A stretch of 64,000 bases of DNA from Dermatemys mawii (lineage: Eukaryota > Chordata > Testudines > Dermatemydidae): assembly GCA_007922305.1 (NCBI GenBank), contig ML677364.1, positions 17,072,260 to 17,136,259 of the forward strand, in the 5' to 3' direction. The notes under the pieces were generated by a model that was not told where the DNA came from, made no database searches, and worked only from the letters and a program-made list of their open reading frames with translations. Shown in pieces: positions 47,264-59,927 of this stretch. A program made the translations under genes and the position numbers. Numbering within the stretch: the stretch's first letter is position 1; each line of letters starts with the position of its first letter.

Positions 47264-47509
47264 CAGCAGTCTTCAAAGTTTTTCCTTCGCGGCCTCTTTT
47301 CACGGAGGAAAAAGTCACGCAGCCCCTGGGGGGATATGTCCGCTGAAATGCAGCCGCAGAAAGCAGAAGCTTCCACTTTCCCTAGTGGCATTTCAGCGGT
47401 ACAAAAATATACCACCCGGGAGTTCAGTGATCTCTGGAGCGGGATCGATAGCAGTGCCGGGGTCTTGCACACACCTAGGGGTGCACACACTCCACTTTGA
47501 AGACCACTG
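47264..47509. mobile_element. Short hAT element, 246 bp, perfect 8-bp target duplication
   Basis: Ends CAGCAGTCTTCAAAGT and ACTTTGAAGACCACTG are inverted repeats, flanked by GAATAGGC at 47256-47263 and 47510-47517. Confidence 0.93.
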
Positions 47510-47820
47510 GAATAGGCAATGAAACAAACAGAACATGTTCTTAAAAAAAATATCCAGCTGTAGAACAAAAATAAATGACACCACAGAACAGATGTTCACA
47601 CCTGCGCTCTGTGTCGCTGTTAATTCAGATATGCTTAGTCCCAGAGTCTGCTATAATTAACGAGTGGTACAGGGGCCTGCAGGTAAACCTGTGCTGATGG
47701 TTTTTATACACACATACACATTGACTGAATTCTTATGTACTTAGTTACTCAGAGAACATAAACAATGCTGACCATAAAATATCATCCATTTTAAAAAATG
47801 ACTTGTCTGTCTGTAATTGG

Positions 47821-47942
47821 TAGGGTGACCAAACAGCAAGTGTGAAAAATCAGGACAGGAGATTGGGGTTAATCGGAGCCTGTATAAGAAAAAGACCTAC
47901 AAATAGGGACTGTCACTATAAAATTGGGATATCTGGTCACCC
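47821..47942. mobile_element. TAGGGTGACC-type MITE, about 122 bp
   Basis: TAGGGTGACCAAACAGC at the left and ATCTGGTCACCCTA at the right. The next element abuts it. The left flank GTAATTGG and the reconstructed right flank CTGATTGG match at 6 of 8 bases once the neighbouring hAT insertion is taken out. Confidence 0.85.
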
Positions 47943-47945
47943 TAC

Positions 47946-48254
47946 TGCCGGGGTAGGCAACCTATGGCACGGGCGCCAAAGGCGGCACACGAGTGGATTT
48001 TCAGTGGCACTCACACTGCCCATGTCCTGGCCACCGGTCTGGGGGGCTCTGCATTTTAATTTAAATGAAGCTTCTTAAACAATTTAAAAACCGTATTTAC
48101 TTTACATCCAACAATAGTTCAGTTCTATATTATAGACTTACAGAAAGAGACCTTCTGAAAAAGTTAAAATGTATCACTGGCACGCAAAGCCTTAAATTAG
48201 AGTGAATAAATGAAGACTCAGCACACCACTTCTGAAAGGTTGCTGACTCCTGCT
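47946..48254. mobile_element. Short hAT element, second copy of the 18.1-kb family, reversed
   Basis: Starts CCGGGGTAGGCAACC and ends GGTTGCTGACTCCTG, with interior matching the 311-bp element at 18,139 in reverse (AGGCTTTGCGTGCCAGTGAT-like core and GTATTTACTTTA block). Flanks CCCTACTG and CTCTAATG agree at 6 of 8. Confidence 0.88.
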
Positions 48255-49843
48255 CTAATGATTGGTAACTTTGTTACTGCTAGGGGAACTTTTTTTCTTT
48301 CACTAGGTAGACCAGCTCTGTATCATAATGTAAAAAACCTACTTGAAATTTGCATGTGATAAGTATAGATAAGAAATTCTACACACAGGAAAAATGAACT
48401 TTTTCTTCTCTGATAAGTACTAACTTATCCTAAGATCTGATTGCTTGTTAAAGCAGTGGAATTTTCCTCTGCTGATGTTTTTCTTAACCCATCCCAGTCT
48501 CTTCTTAGGCACTGGTCTCTTGCTGCATTGCTGTGCATTTTATTTTACACACATACATTGCTGCAAAGTTGAAGGTGAAAAGGATTGGTGAATTATCTAC
48601 TAGCGTAGTGCTACTTAGCACTCGAATAACACTTTGGAGGTGTAAAGCACAGTACAAACGTTAATTAGAAAGGAAAGATTAGGATCATATCATGCATATT
48701 ACTTTGTTACTGCCTTAATGTAGTCATCTTTAGAATTGCTTCAGGTGGGAGTACTTAAAAACAGCACAGTATTCTAGACCTAAATGTCTGTTTCTTTTCA
48801 TTGTATATGAAAGTTTTATGTACATCCAGCACTTAAAAATACTTATTGATCATGGTGTGCATTTACTACATTTCTAAAATATGCACACCATTTATTTTAT
48901 AGGTCACCAAAGGCATTTCAATGTATCATGCTTACCTCTTGAGATGCATTTTGACACAAAATATGAAATACTTCAATTGGAAAAATCTTGTATTTTAATT
49001 AAATGCAATAAATTTACTGTAACTTTTAGGCCTTGATACTTCAGATGGTTCCCTTGCTTCTGATCTTTGACAGAAAAGTGAAATGTCTGTATTCATAAAT
49101 CTCAGGGAATATAGTATTGTAGGCTTTCTTGTTGTGAATGCAAAAATGTCAGGGGAAATGTCAAAACATTTCATTATTACATGGTCCTGGTGCCTGAGGA
49201 AAATATGGCTATTGTTACAATTATTACATGTTTTCAAACAGCAACTCTTAAGATTTAATATTTGGAATGCATAGATGAGCCTCTTTGATTGAAGATTATA
49301 ATATATGATGTACTTGCTTTAAAACACCCTCTTGCCATGACACAGCAGATCTATGGGGAGAAGTATAAAAAATGAATTTGCAAGTTTTTTTTTTTTTAAG
49401 ATGTTAGTCTTCATGCCAGTAAAACCATGACAGGATCTGTCTCCTATTATTTAAAAATATTGCAGGCTTCCTAGAGAACAAAGGAAACTAGATTTGTTAC
49501 ATTTCTGATATTACCTACTGCACATGTACTAGATCAAAGTTACATCATTCATATAGCAGTTTCTGTCTTCCTTTTGTACAAACGTTCACACAAAGAATGG
49601 TGGCTAAGCTGAGAGACATTTGATTAAAGATGATACTTGGTATTTAAGGAATATAAAACAAAACACAAGCAAATCTATATATGTAGATAAAATTTTATAT
49701 TCTCTCCTCCATTGTCATGTACTGCTTTACACACAGGGTCATTGGAGAGCTTACAGTTTAGGAAAACAAATATCTAACAAAGAGTTCTGATTCTGACTTG
49801 GATTTCTGAGTGTCACTGCAATATAAACCTAAAATACATGTGA

Positions 49844-49864
49844 TTTTTTTTTTTTTTTTTTTTT
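49844..49864 (+). repeat. Poly-T run (21 T)
   Basis: Uninterrupted T run in intron 1. No retrogene is evident beside it. Confidence 0.95.
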
Positions 49865-50449
49865 AAATCATATAGGTTCTAAACAATGCATAATAGATAA
49901 TAGTACTATGTGCACTAACTTTCGGTTCAAGACAAGATATGTTCCCCATCAAATTTAATTTCGGTAAGAATGGAAGCACTCCAAAGTCCCAGGTGGTTTT
50001 ACAAGAGTAGTTGCTTATGCTATCTAAGTACATTTATAAAAGAAGCAGATTTACATTCTCTAACACTGAGTTACTTTTTCACTCATAAGAGCACTAACCT
50101 CCAGACTGTTGGCCATAACTGTTGGTTATGCTTCAAAGAACAAGTTTGTCCACAAGAGCTGAGTTCTTGGAGGTCTGTATAGAATCCATGTCTGATAAGG
50201 CCACTGCTGTGCCTGGATTTGCCCTTTCCCATAACTTTACATTACTGGTTGACTTGATTCCAGAATACCAAGAGCCATTGTGCAGTCCTGCAACACTTAT
50301 AAATTCCCTGTTCTGTCACAACCTTTCAATGGAAGCTATCTTTACTTATCCATCTGTAATAAGTTCGGATTAAATATGCTCTCTAAAATCTTTGTATTAT
50401 TGAAATATGAAGTAGAATTTGAGGTTTCATACATAACTCTTCATACTGC

Positions 50450-52100
50450 AAGCCATATTTTTCATAACCTGTTGTCACAGTTGCAGCGTGAACTTCATCT
50501 TAGGTCCCTTATAGTCCCTCTTGAGCGCAGCCCTCAGATGACAGGCCTGGCTTCCTTAACATCACGCTGGGTGGAACCAGGCTGTCCAGTCATTCTTAGA
50601 CTGGATCTTTCGGCTGCAGCCCCGCTGCTTACCGACTGGTTTGATACCTGTCACCCTTTTTCCTCTGGGGACCTGTGTCCAACAAGTTATTAAAGAAACT
50701 CAAAAACAGTGTCCTCAAAACAAAGCATTAGGCATTAATTCCTCTGAAGGGCCTAAGCAAAGAACAAAGGGTGAAAACTATCAAAAGGCCTTTATGGTGC
50801 AAATTCAACACATAATCTTCTCAGCCTTGGTAAAACAGCTATGTCACCTGGTGTTGAGGAGTTGCTTCTTCACAGCTGTGAACCTAGCTGTTGTGTTTGC
50901 TGGGATGTGTATACCCTTATGCTGTCTTTCTGGCTTGGTTCCTTTAACAGCTCTTTTGATCTAACTCCATAGCAAGTAACCCATCATAAACAAATCCACA
51001 GAGATAATAAGAAAATACAAATATTTCCCTATTTTCGCACCTGTAATTTATAATCTTATTTAAGGTTAAGCAGTCTGTGTTGAGTCCTGGACATCTCCCA
51101 CAAGTCCTGGAGGCCTTCTTTGACAGGCTTTGAATACTCTAACTATGTGCATCACATTTAATTTCATATGGCTACTAGATGTTGTTGATCAATTACAGTT
51201 CTACAATTACACCTGTAAACCTTCTGTCCTGTGGCACGGGCAGCAGCAAGGGTCGGGTTCAATATCTAGGGCATTTATACTCAGACCTCAGTGGTTCAGA
51301 AGCCAAATTAGCAATCAGTATTACCCAGAAGAGCCACAGTAGTGTGACTTCATGGTTTCATTTCCTGTAGTACAGTATAGTCATATTTAAACTGTATGAC
51401 TGGAAATATTTATTTTATATTATTCTGACAGCAAAATGCCCAAGTATTATTTTACCAACTACAATTGTTTAATCACATACTAAAAGCATCCTGCTTGGTT
51501 AGTAACTTAGGTTAATAAAAATCACACTGTTTTAATATCATGCGCTGCAGAGAGATGCAGGAGACCCATTAAAGAACCACTTGCGTCTCACATGCCTCAG
51601 TCTGAGTTTCACTGAGCTAGGGTTTCCTCTTAACAATACAAAACAGAACTGGCTTGAGCTCACACCCAGTGATGTGGGCAAACATAATACCACATCTGGG
51701 AGCCTCTGAGAGGCAATACTTCCCCTCTTGCAAGCACTAAGTCTGTTTATAACAAAAGAGAACTTTTAATATAGGGGACAGGGAACCAAGCATTAGCTTG
51801 GGAAAACACCACAGCCACATTCAAAAGCATGTGACGATAAGCAAACCTGACCCCACAGTGCATTGGGCACTGACCTTTGCCTCAGTAAGTCCGATGAATG
51901 AGTGTCCCTTTAATACGTCACTCTGCTCTCCCTCCGCTGCATCCCACGCACAGCTGGCTGTTCTTGGGTAGCCAAGACCTGCGTTTAGAGGTATGTTTGC
52001 AGGGGTTCCCCTCCCATCCCAGAAAAGGTGGTGCGGGGGATGTCGTGCAACGTCTCTCTGGTCACTGCATGCTTCTGAAACTGGTTGTTTGCTGCTGCTG
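50450..52100. repeat. Possible old interspersed repeat, class unresolved
   Basis: Several passages here (near 50.5-51.0 kb and 51.54-52.0 kb) have even base composition and a coding-like feel unlike flanking AT-rich intron, and read like high-copy turtle repeats. I could not identify termini, LTRs or a protein domain, so this is a tentative mark. Confidence 0.25.
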
Positions 52101-52798
52101 CCACTGCTTTTTTCTGCCACTGTTGGTTGCTTGTCTTTTCTCTGCTGCCATTATTGGATGCTTACTGCCACTTCTGTGATGTTCTGAGCTGCTATCGCTG
52201 AACCCAGGTCTTCAGTGATTTTTGCTCTTCATGATTTCACTGGTTTCAGGGAACCTCACTGCCAGGACATCTCTGCATTGTCTTTCCTTTCATCATTGTC
52301 TAAGACATAGCCCTTGACCTGCTTATCCATGATTCAGCTCTGGTAATCACTGAACAGAAACAATGGCTCTCAATTGAGTCTAATTAGCTCTGTCTTTAAA
52401 CAGTGGAGTGGGGAAGGTCAAATAATATCTAGGACTCTTTGGGCAGAGGCCATTCCACCAGGTAGGAACATCCCTACACTCCACTTAGCAAGTGAGGTTC
52501 AGATTAGGGTGACCCCCATCAATCAAGTCTGGCTAAGTACAGTTCTGCTGCCCTTTATTCATACAATATGGATAACAACATTTCATAACCCTTGCACTCA
52601 ATGCTAAAGTGCTTTGTAGCCCGACACTGGGCAAAAATGGTCATTTTGGCAAAGAAGCTCCATCTTGTTGTGTATCTAGGAATAGTAGGTGTGTGAATGC
52701 AACACGGTCTGTTTCTGAAGTCTCCCCTTCTTCCCCGCTTGCTGCTCATCACTACATGTGGTAGAGCTCCTGCAGACTCTGCTTACACATCTCTTAAA

Positions 52799-53186
52799 TT
52801 ATATATAGGGCTTCGTGTTCATCACAGAGATCGCGGAAGTCACGAATTCCATGACTTTCTGCAACCTCTGTGACTTCTGCAGCAGCCCGTGTGGTTGACC
52901 CCAGGGCTGCCCAAACAGCAGTCAGTGTGGCTGGCCTTGGGGACCACCTGAGCAACAGGCCTGGTATGGCTGGAGCAGCCATTGGCCGCCCCCCCCCAGG
53001 CTCCTCCTCCAGCAGCTGGTATTGCATGTCCCCAGGGCTTCCACTCGCCAGTATGGTGCCTGCACCCCCACCCCCGATTCAATCAGGGGTATTTATGACA
53101 TAAGTCATGGACAGGTCATGGTCTGGGATTTTTTGTTTCTTACCCGTGAACTGTCCATGACTTTAAATCGTAGCCTTAAATATAAG
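52799..53186. mobile_element. Inverted-repeat element containing CATGAC motifs
   Basis: The left part (AGGGCTTCGTGTTCATCACA) and the reverse complement of the right part (AAGGCTACGATTTAAAGTCA) are loosely inverted, and both flanks carry AT-rich near-duplicate text (TTAAATTATA and TTAAATATA). Repeated CATGAC/GTCATG words occur throughout. The centre is GC-rich. Family not identified. Confidence 0.5.
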
Positions 53187-55149
53187 CCCTTTGGGGCAGG
53201 CGAAGCCATTTAATACATGGTTTGAGAAATGTAGAACACAATTGGGCCCTGACCTTTTTTGAGGTGTCTCGGTGCTAACACAATGTAAACGTTCATTAAT
53301 CATATAAGACCTCCTTCTTCAGCTGCCCTGCCTGTGGTACTGCTCTTGAAGTCAATGAAAGTACCATGTATGGAGCGGGTACTGAAGCAGGACCTCCCCG
53401 TGATAGCAGTTGGGGTGGTGGAAGTTCATTTTTTCTTGACATTAATCTGAGTCCTGCATTTGATGCATAGTGACCATTATATTTCCCAGTAATGATCACC
53501 CTTATAACTTAATTGATCTCTGTCTATATTGTCATCATAAGACACTTTTTTGGATTTCTTTGATTGATTGTAGCTATCAAACCCCACTAATGTTGCATCC
53601 TGTGGGGAAAAGTCTCCCGCTGAATCACCTCAAATATCTCTTTTTATACCGTGTGGATCAGTCTAGGTAATAAGACCCTTTGCTATACCATTACTTGAAA
53701 GCAACACTCCCTGTGGGTAATGTAAGACAGGAGATTTATTTACTGAGAGTATCAAATGTACAAAAACAACATACAAGAAAAATGGAAACCAATGTCAAAT
53801 TTACAAATGTTCAAAATTTTACCTTCCTTTGTCTGAGTATAAAAAAGAGAAAATTCCCAGTTCTCCAACTCTCACAGATGAATGTGTGTGACTAAAATTT
53901 CAAACTTGTGTTCCTAAGTTTAGGCTCCTAAATCCCTATTGTAAGTGTGAAAGAAGGGCTTATTTCTGTTTTCCCACCACAGTGCGCAGTGTGGCAAGAT
54001 TGACCATCAGACACAATTGAAATAACATCAGGAATCTCCGTGCTGCTATCAGAATCAGTGGGTGTTGCAGATGCTTAACAACTGTGTTAAAAGCCACGCT
54101 TGCTTACGTGTTTAAATACAGATTTAGGAGCATAACTTTAGCCACCCTTGTTTTGAAAACGTGATGCTCTCTTTAGCAATCTGGACTTTCTGCTTATTGT
54201 TAAGCCACACAGTGCAGGGAGACTATACTGCTTGCCCTATAGCAACTACGATGCTCAGATTTTCAATTCCCCATCCTCAGAGTTTGCTCTCTGAGCTGAA
54301 GGTCAAACCCAGTTACAGGCCAATCCCATGTTTGGGATAGACTCAATCATCTTATTGCTGTCACAAGCCGACTTCCCCATTTCCAAACTGTACTGCAGAG
54401 AGTGTGGAGGAATGCAGCCAGATAGCTGTGATAAAATGTCTGCAGAGACCACCTCTGTCACAGAAGGCGCTATGGTGACTCAGTTTTATTAGCAATGAGC
54501 ACAGGGTATTGCTTGGCCTTTGTTTTTGGAAGTTTCTGTTTCAAAGAAGGTGTTAGATCAGACTATGCAAACTTTGTTCTGATCTGTATGTGGGGGAGGG
54601 GGGGCAGGGAGGAGGGAATAAGCCTGTAGTTAATAAGTTATGTTCTACATGTCTTCATGAAATTTGTCTTTTTTTTATATGGGCAATCCTTTGGGGGAAG
54701 TGTTACAACAGTTAGAAGAGATCTAATATACATTTTTTAAAAACTGGGTTATCAAACTATTGCTTGTGAAAACACCCCTTGAAAGCGATGAAGGGGGAAA
54801 GGAATCCATTTTATCTGGCTTACACCTGACGGGGCTGGAAAAAGTGGCCTATGAAGTTTAGGAAAAGCTTTAGGCACTTTTCTTTTCTTCTTCCAAAAAT
54901 AGCAATTGATTTTGGTGCCACATGTTTTGGGTGCCCAGCATGAAAGGACCTGAGACTAAGTGGGTGGGTGTCCACTTTCTGAAAATCAGGCCACTTGAAA
55001 GTGTCTCGTGTTGGACACCCAAAATCACTAGTTGCATTTGAAAATCTGTGTCTTGAACTCCACTCACTATGTAAAAGGAAATCAAAGCTGCTGCAGCATG
55101 GGACACAGAACTTGAAACTGGAAGATATAGTAGTGGGTGTGTAATAGTA

Positions 55150-55366
55150 ATTATAGAGACAAAGTGGGTATGGCACTGTCACTTTTATTGGACAGACTTC
55201 TGTTGATGACAGAGATAAGCTTTCAAACTGCACACCTGAAGAAAGACCTCTGTCTAGCTCGAAAAAGTTCTCTTTCACTACCCAAAGTTGGTCTAATAAA
55301 AGAGATTGTCTCACCCTCCTTGTCTCTCTAATGTCCTGGGAACAACACGGCTACAACAACACCATT
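55150..55366 (+). repeat. 3' part of a high-copy amniote interspersed repeat
   Basis: The sequence moves through AAGCTTTCAAACTGCACACC and GTTGGTCTAATAAAAGAGAT to AACACGGCTACAACAAC, a wording I associate with an abundant reptile repeat. The element class is not resolved. A related tail with TAATACGGTTAGCACTCTG occurs at 60,588-60,687. Confidence 0.5.
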
Positions 55367-56245
55367 AGCCATTATGTCATTCCTCTTTCTTGTTAATGAG
55401 GGCTTCTGTTACCTTCACACATGGCCTCAGGAATAATATACACTTATGTCGTCTTGAGAATTAGGAGATGGAAAAGAAACTCTGCCTTTAAGAGCCAATT
55501 GGATTGATACATAGAATTGTAGAAATATAGGACTAGAAGGAACGTCGAGCGGTCATCTACTCCAGTCTCCTGCACTGAGGCAGAACTACGTACTATGTAA
55601 ACTATCCTTGGCTGATGTTTGTCCGACTGTTCTTAAAAACCTCTGGTAACAAAGATTCCACAACCTCCCTGGGTAATCTGTTCAGTGCTTAACTACCCTT
55701 ATAGTAGGAAGCTTTTCCTAATGTCTAACCTAACTCTTCCTTGCTTTAATTTAAGGTCATTGCTTCTTGTCCTGTCCTTAGTAGTTAAGGAGAACAATTT
55801 ATCACCTTCCTCTTTTTTGCAACCTTTTATGTACTTGAAAACCGTTATCATGTCCCCCATCAATATTCTCTATTCTAGATTAAACAAATGCATTTTTTAA
55901 TTTTTCCATTTATGTTTTCTAGACCTTTAATAATTTTTGTTGTTCTCATCTGGACTGTCTCCAGGTTGTCCATAGTTTTCCTGAAGTGTGGTGCCCAGAA
56001 CTGGACACAGTATTCCAGTTGAGGCATTATCAGTGTTGAGCAGCGTGGAAGAATTACTTCTCATGTCTTGATTAACACACTTCGGCTAATATATCCCAGA
56101 ATGATGTTTGTTTGTTTTTTACAACAGTATTACATTGTTGACTCATATTTACTTAGTGATCCACTGTTCACCCCTGAAGTACTTTTCCACAATATTCCTT
56201 CATAGGCAGTCATTTCCCACTTTGTATTTGTGCATTTGATTATTC

Positions 56246-56455
56246 CCCGGGATTATTCTCTCAGGAGGTTGTGAAGCTATTATATGGCGGGTCATGAGCT
56301 GTTAACCTCCACCCCAAACCCTGCTTTGCTTCCAGAATTTATAATGGTGTTAAATATATCAAGTGTGTTTAATTTATAAGGGGAGGTGGGGGGCTGTCAC
56401 ACTCAGAAACTTGCTATGTGAAGGGGTTACCAGTACAAAAGTTTGAGAACCACTG
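56246..56455. mobile_element. hAT element with eroded left end, nested in CR1
   Basis: The right end AGTTTGAGAACCACTG is a hAT terminus. Perfect duplication GATTATTC flanks it (56238-56245 and 56456-56463). Removing the insert and one duplication restores the CR1 wording TTTGATTATTCCTTCCTAAG. The left terminus should read CAGTGGTTCTC but reads CCCGGGATTATTCTCTC, so it is damaged. Confidence 0.8.
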
Positions 56456-56899
56456 GATTATTCCTTCCTAAGTGTAGTACTTTACATTTGTCCTTATTGA
56501 AGTTCATCCTATTTAATTCAGACCGTTTATCCAGTTTATCAAGACAATGTTTAATTCTAATCATGTCTTCCAAAGCACTTGCAACCCCACCTAACTTGCT
56601 ATAATCCACAAACTTTGTGTGCTCTCTATGCTGTCATCCACGTCATTTATGAAGACGTTAAATAGAACTGGATGAGGATTGGTCCCTGTGGGACCCCACT
56701 CATTATGCCCTTCCAGCTTGACTGTGAAGTCTGATAACCATTTTCCAACCAGTTGCACCCACTTTATAGTAGGTTTGCCTAAGCTACATTTTCCTAGGTT
56801 GTTTAGGAGAAGATCATGTGAAACAGTATCAAAAGATTTACTAAAGTCAAGATACATAACATCTACTGCCTCACCCATAAAGGCTTGTTGCCCCATCAA
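56427..56899 (-). pseudogene. CR1 reverse transcriptase fragments (second CR1)
   Basis: The box YLDFSKSFDTVSHDLLL with the first catalytic Asp is intact, but the usual FADDTK box is missing, since the frame runs out after NDVDDSIESTQ, and a following frame holds the KDKCKVLHLGRNNP block. Frameshifted and non-functional. Confidence 0.8.
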
Positions 56900-56981
56900 A
56901 GAAGGCTATTAGGTTGGTTTGACATGGTCTATTCTTGACAAATCTGTGCTGACTGTTACTTTTGACCTCATGCTTACAAAT

Positions 56982-57003
56982 TAATTGATTGATTGATTGA
57001 TTA
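56982..57003 (+). repeat. ATTG tetranucleotide run
   Basis: Five consecutive units of ATTG inside the old CR1. Confidence 0.9.
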
Positions 57004-57366
57004 TTTGTTCCATTATTTTTCTGGGTAATGAAGTTAAGATGGCTGGTGTATAATTCCTTGGGTTGTCCTTATTCCCCCTTTTATAAACAAGTACTATATT
57101 TGCCCTTTCCAGTCCTCTGGGATCTGTCCTGTTCTCCATTAATTCTCAAAGATAGTTGCAAGTTCCTTAAGTATTCTAGGATGTACTTTGTTAGGCCCTG
57201 CTGACTTGAAGACTTCTAATTTGTCTACGTAATTCTTAATTTATTTTTTCCTTTAGTAGCCTCTGCTCCTACTCCATTTATACTGATGTTCTCAAAGTTA
57301 GTTGTCCAATCACTGCTGATTCTTTTTGGTGAAAACTGAAACAAAACAGGCATTTAGAACTTCAGC

Positions 57367-57849
57367 CATAGAATCATAGAATCTCAGGGTTGGAAGGAAC
57401 CTCAGGAGGTCATCTAGTCCAACTCCCTGCTCAAAGCAGGACTAATCCCCAACTAAATCATCCCAGCCAGGGCTTTGTCAAGCCTGACCTTAAAAACTTC
57501 TAAGGAAGGAGTTTCCACCACCTCCCTAGTTAACCCATTCCAGTGCTTCACCACCCTCCTAGTGAAAAAGTTTTTCCTAATATCCAACCTAAACCTCCCC
57601 CTCTCCTACTTGAGGCCATTACTCCTTGCTCTGTCATCTGCTACCACTGAGAACAGTCTAGATCCATCCTCTTTGGAACCCCCTTTCAGGTAGTTGAAAG
57701 TAGATATCAAATCCCACTTCATTTTTCTCTTCTGGAGACTAAACAGACTAAAGAGAGGTCCCTCAGCCTGTCTTCATAAGTCATGTGCTCCAGACCCCTA
57801 ATCAATTTTGTGCCTGGGCCTTTCTAGTTTTATCCCTATGTACTTGTAG
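57367..57849 (-). mobile_element. CR1 LINE 3' fragment nested in an older CR1
   Basis: The ATAGAATCATAGAATCTCAG start and the GGTTGGAAGGAACCTCAGGA text are the hallmark 3' end of a CR1 subfamily common in turtles, birds and crocodiles. The fragment carries the C-terminal coding end and 3' UTR in reverse; it is 5'-truncated and less diverged in feel than its host CR1. Confidence 0.88.
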
Positions 57850-58013
57850 TGGTAGTGTTTTTAATCCTCTGTAATTTGACCTATTTTGCACTTTTTGAAT
57901 GACTCTTTTTGAGTTTCTGGCCCTGGAAGAGCTCCTGGCTAAGCCAGGGTGGCCTGTAAGATAGGAAGTATGATTCTGTATACATTAGGATAGTTTGCTC
58001 TTGTGCCTTTAAA

Positions 58014-58484
58014 CAAGGGACGGGCAAAATTTTTGGCCCAAAGGCCACATCAGTGTTGCAAAAGTGTGTGGACGCCCGGGTAGGGAAGGCTGTGCCTCCC
58101 CAAACAGTCTGGTCCCTGCCCCATCCACCCCCTCCCACTTCCTGCCCCCTGACTGCCCCCTCCAAATCCCTGACCCATCCAACCCTCCCTGTTCCCTGAC
58201 CATCGCCCTCCCTAACCGCCGCTGGAAACCCCACACCCTATCCATGACCCTCCGGTCCCCTGACCCTAGCCACACCCCCATCTCCCAGACAGGCCTCCCT
58301 AGGGACTCCCACGATGGCCAGGACTGCACCGCTTTCCGCAGCCCCCATTGGACCGGAGGCGGCAAACGGTGGCCAGTGGGAGCTGCCATCAGCCGAACCT
58401 GTGGATGCGACAGGTGAACAAACCATCCGGGCCTGCCAAGGGTGCTTACCCTGCGGGGCTGCGTGCCAAGGTTGCCAATCCCTG
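58014..58484. mobile_element. hAT-like element, about 0.47 kb
   Basis: The left CAAGGGACGGGCAAAATTTT and right AAGGTTGCCAATCCCTG are loosely inverted termini of the GGGCAAA/TTGCC hAT type, with a GC-rich interior. The flanks do not give a clear duplication, so one end may have decayed. Confidence 0.55.
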
Positions 58485-59927
58485 AAATAGACATTTGAGA
58501 GGTGACTGGATTCCTGTGCATAAGTACCTTGTGGGGGGGGGGGCGGGGTACCAGGTTCTAAAGAGCTTTTTAATCTAATAGAGACAGGTATAATAAGAAT
58601 GAATAGCTGGAGGTTGAAGCAGATTTTTATTTGTGGGAGTGATTAACAACTGCAACAAAATACCAAGAATGGATATCTTTCTGGAAGATGTGCTAAGTAT
58701 TGGCCTCAATATGGGGTTACTGGGTGAAATTCTTTGGCCTGTGTTGTACAGGAGATCAGAGTAAGTGATCTAATGATCTGTTCTGGTTTTAAAATTTATG
58801 AGCATATCAATAAAACGGCTGTGATGTATACCCAAGGTCCTTGTTTTCACAAAACCAAAATAGAAATATAACCTGTTTCTTCTCACAGGTGGAGAACATG
58901 TATCCATGTTGCCAGTGGCAAGCTTTCAGACATTATATTTATCAAGGCGTGGTTGCCACCTGTCTTTATAGATGGTAATTGAAATTTAATAGGAATTCTC
59001 TTAACTGGCCATGCTGACAAATGTGTAAATAATAATTTATATGCAATCAGGTCTCTGTTTTGTTCTACTGAGCAATGTCATTCAGCCCTTTCTGACTAAA
59101 TTAGGATGTGCTCTTTCCAATTAAGTTAGTAAAAGATCTATCTATGTGGATAAAGTTCCTCTAGCTCCACCTGGAATTTCTGGATGTTTCTTCTATACTA
59201 TGCACTTGAATTTTTTTTTTAAATGATCAGGTAATAGACAGGTTGGGGAATCCTAACACTTCCCAATCAATTTCTTTCTCCATGTAAGCTGTAGGGTGGG
59301 GTTTTCAAAAGTGCCTAAGTGATTTAAAGGTACAAGCCTTATTGACTTTTTAAAATCTAGGCATTCTTCAAACTCCTACTCTTAATCTGGATTCTGAATT
59401 TATCAATCTAGCCGTATTTAACTCAGAATACGTCTGTGGAGACAGATTTTTTCCTTCTTGAGATTGTATGGCATCTGTATTGGGAGGATGAGAAACAGGT
59501 AATTTAATTTAAGAACATGCATCTTCAGGGTATTTTTATTAGTTATGCTAAAAGCTGCTAAATATTTCATACATATCAGACCTTTTCAGATTTTTTTCCT
59601 ACTAAGAAATAGGTAATTTAGCTCATACTCATTGGCTTTTGGGGTTTTTTTTTCAGTAGAAGGTGACTGCAGAATGCAATTAACTGGTTGTGCAAGGATA
59701 TAATAAAAATGATATAAAATTGCTTCTTCTGAAATCTGATAATTCACTTTACCTTAGAAAAGCTTAAAGCTCCTTTAAAATCAATTTCTTCTAACCCAAC
59801 TTTTATCAGGAAAGAATAATTGTGTATGAGGAATGGAAAATGTAATGAGACTATTTGTGCTCTTAAGCCAGGAGAGTTGTGTGGTTCCCCATAGAAATCC
59901 CAAACCTTAATTCTCAAATGTGTAGGC

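Larger units (their letters stand above)
55511..58010 (-). mobile_element. CR1 LINE, old, reversed, with two nested insertions
   Basis: The 3' end (TAGAATTGTAGAAATATAGG) is at 55,511. Minus-strand frames show reverse transcriptase pieces: VMYLDFSKSFDTVSHDLLLN and VFINDVDDSI (56591-56899), then RMNFNKDKCKVLHLGRNNP (56427-56609). A hAT element (56246-56455) and the 3' part of a second CR1 (57367-57849) interrupt it. Text of the older CR1 appears to resume after 57,850 (CCTGGCTAAGCCAGGGTGGC) to about 58,010. Confidence 0.8.
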
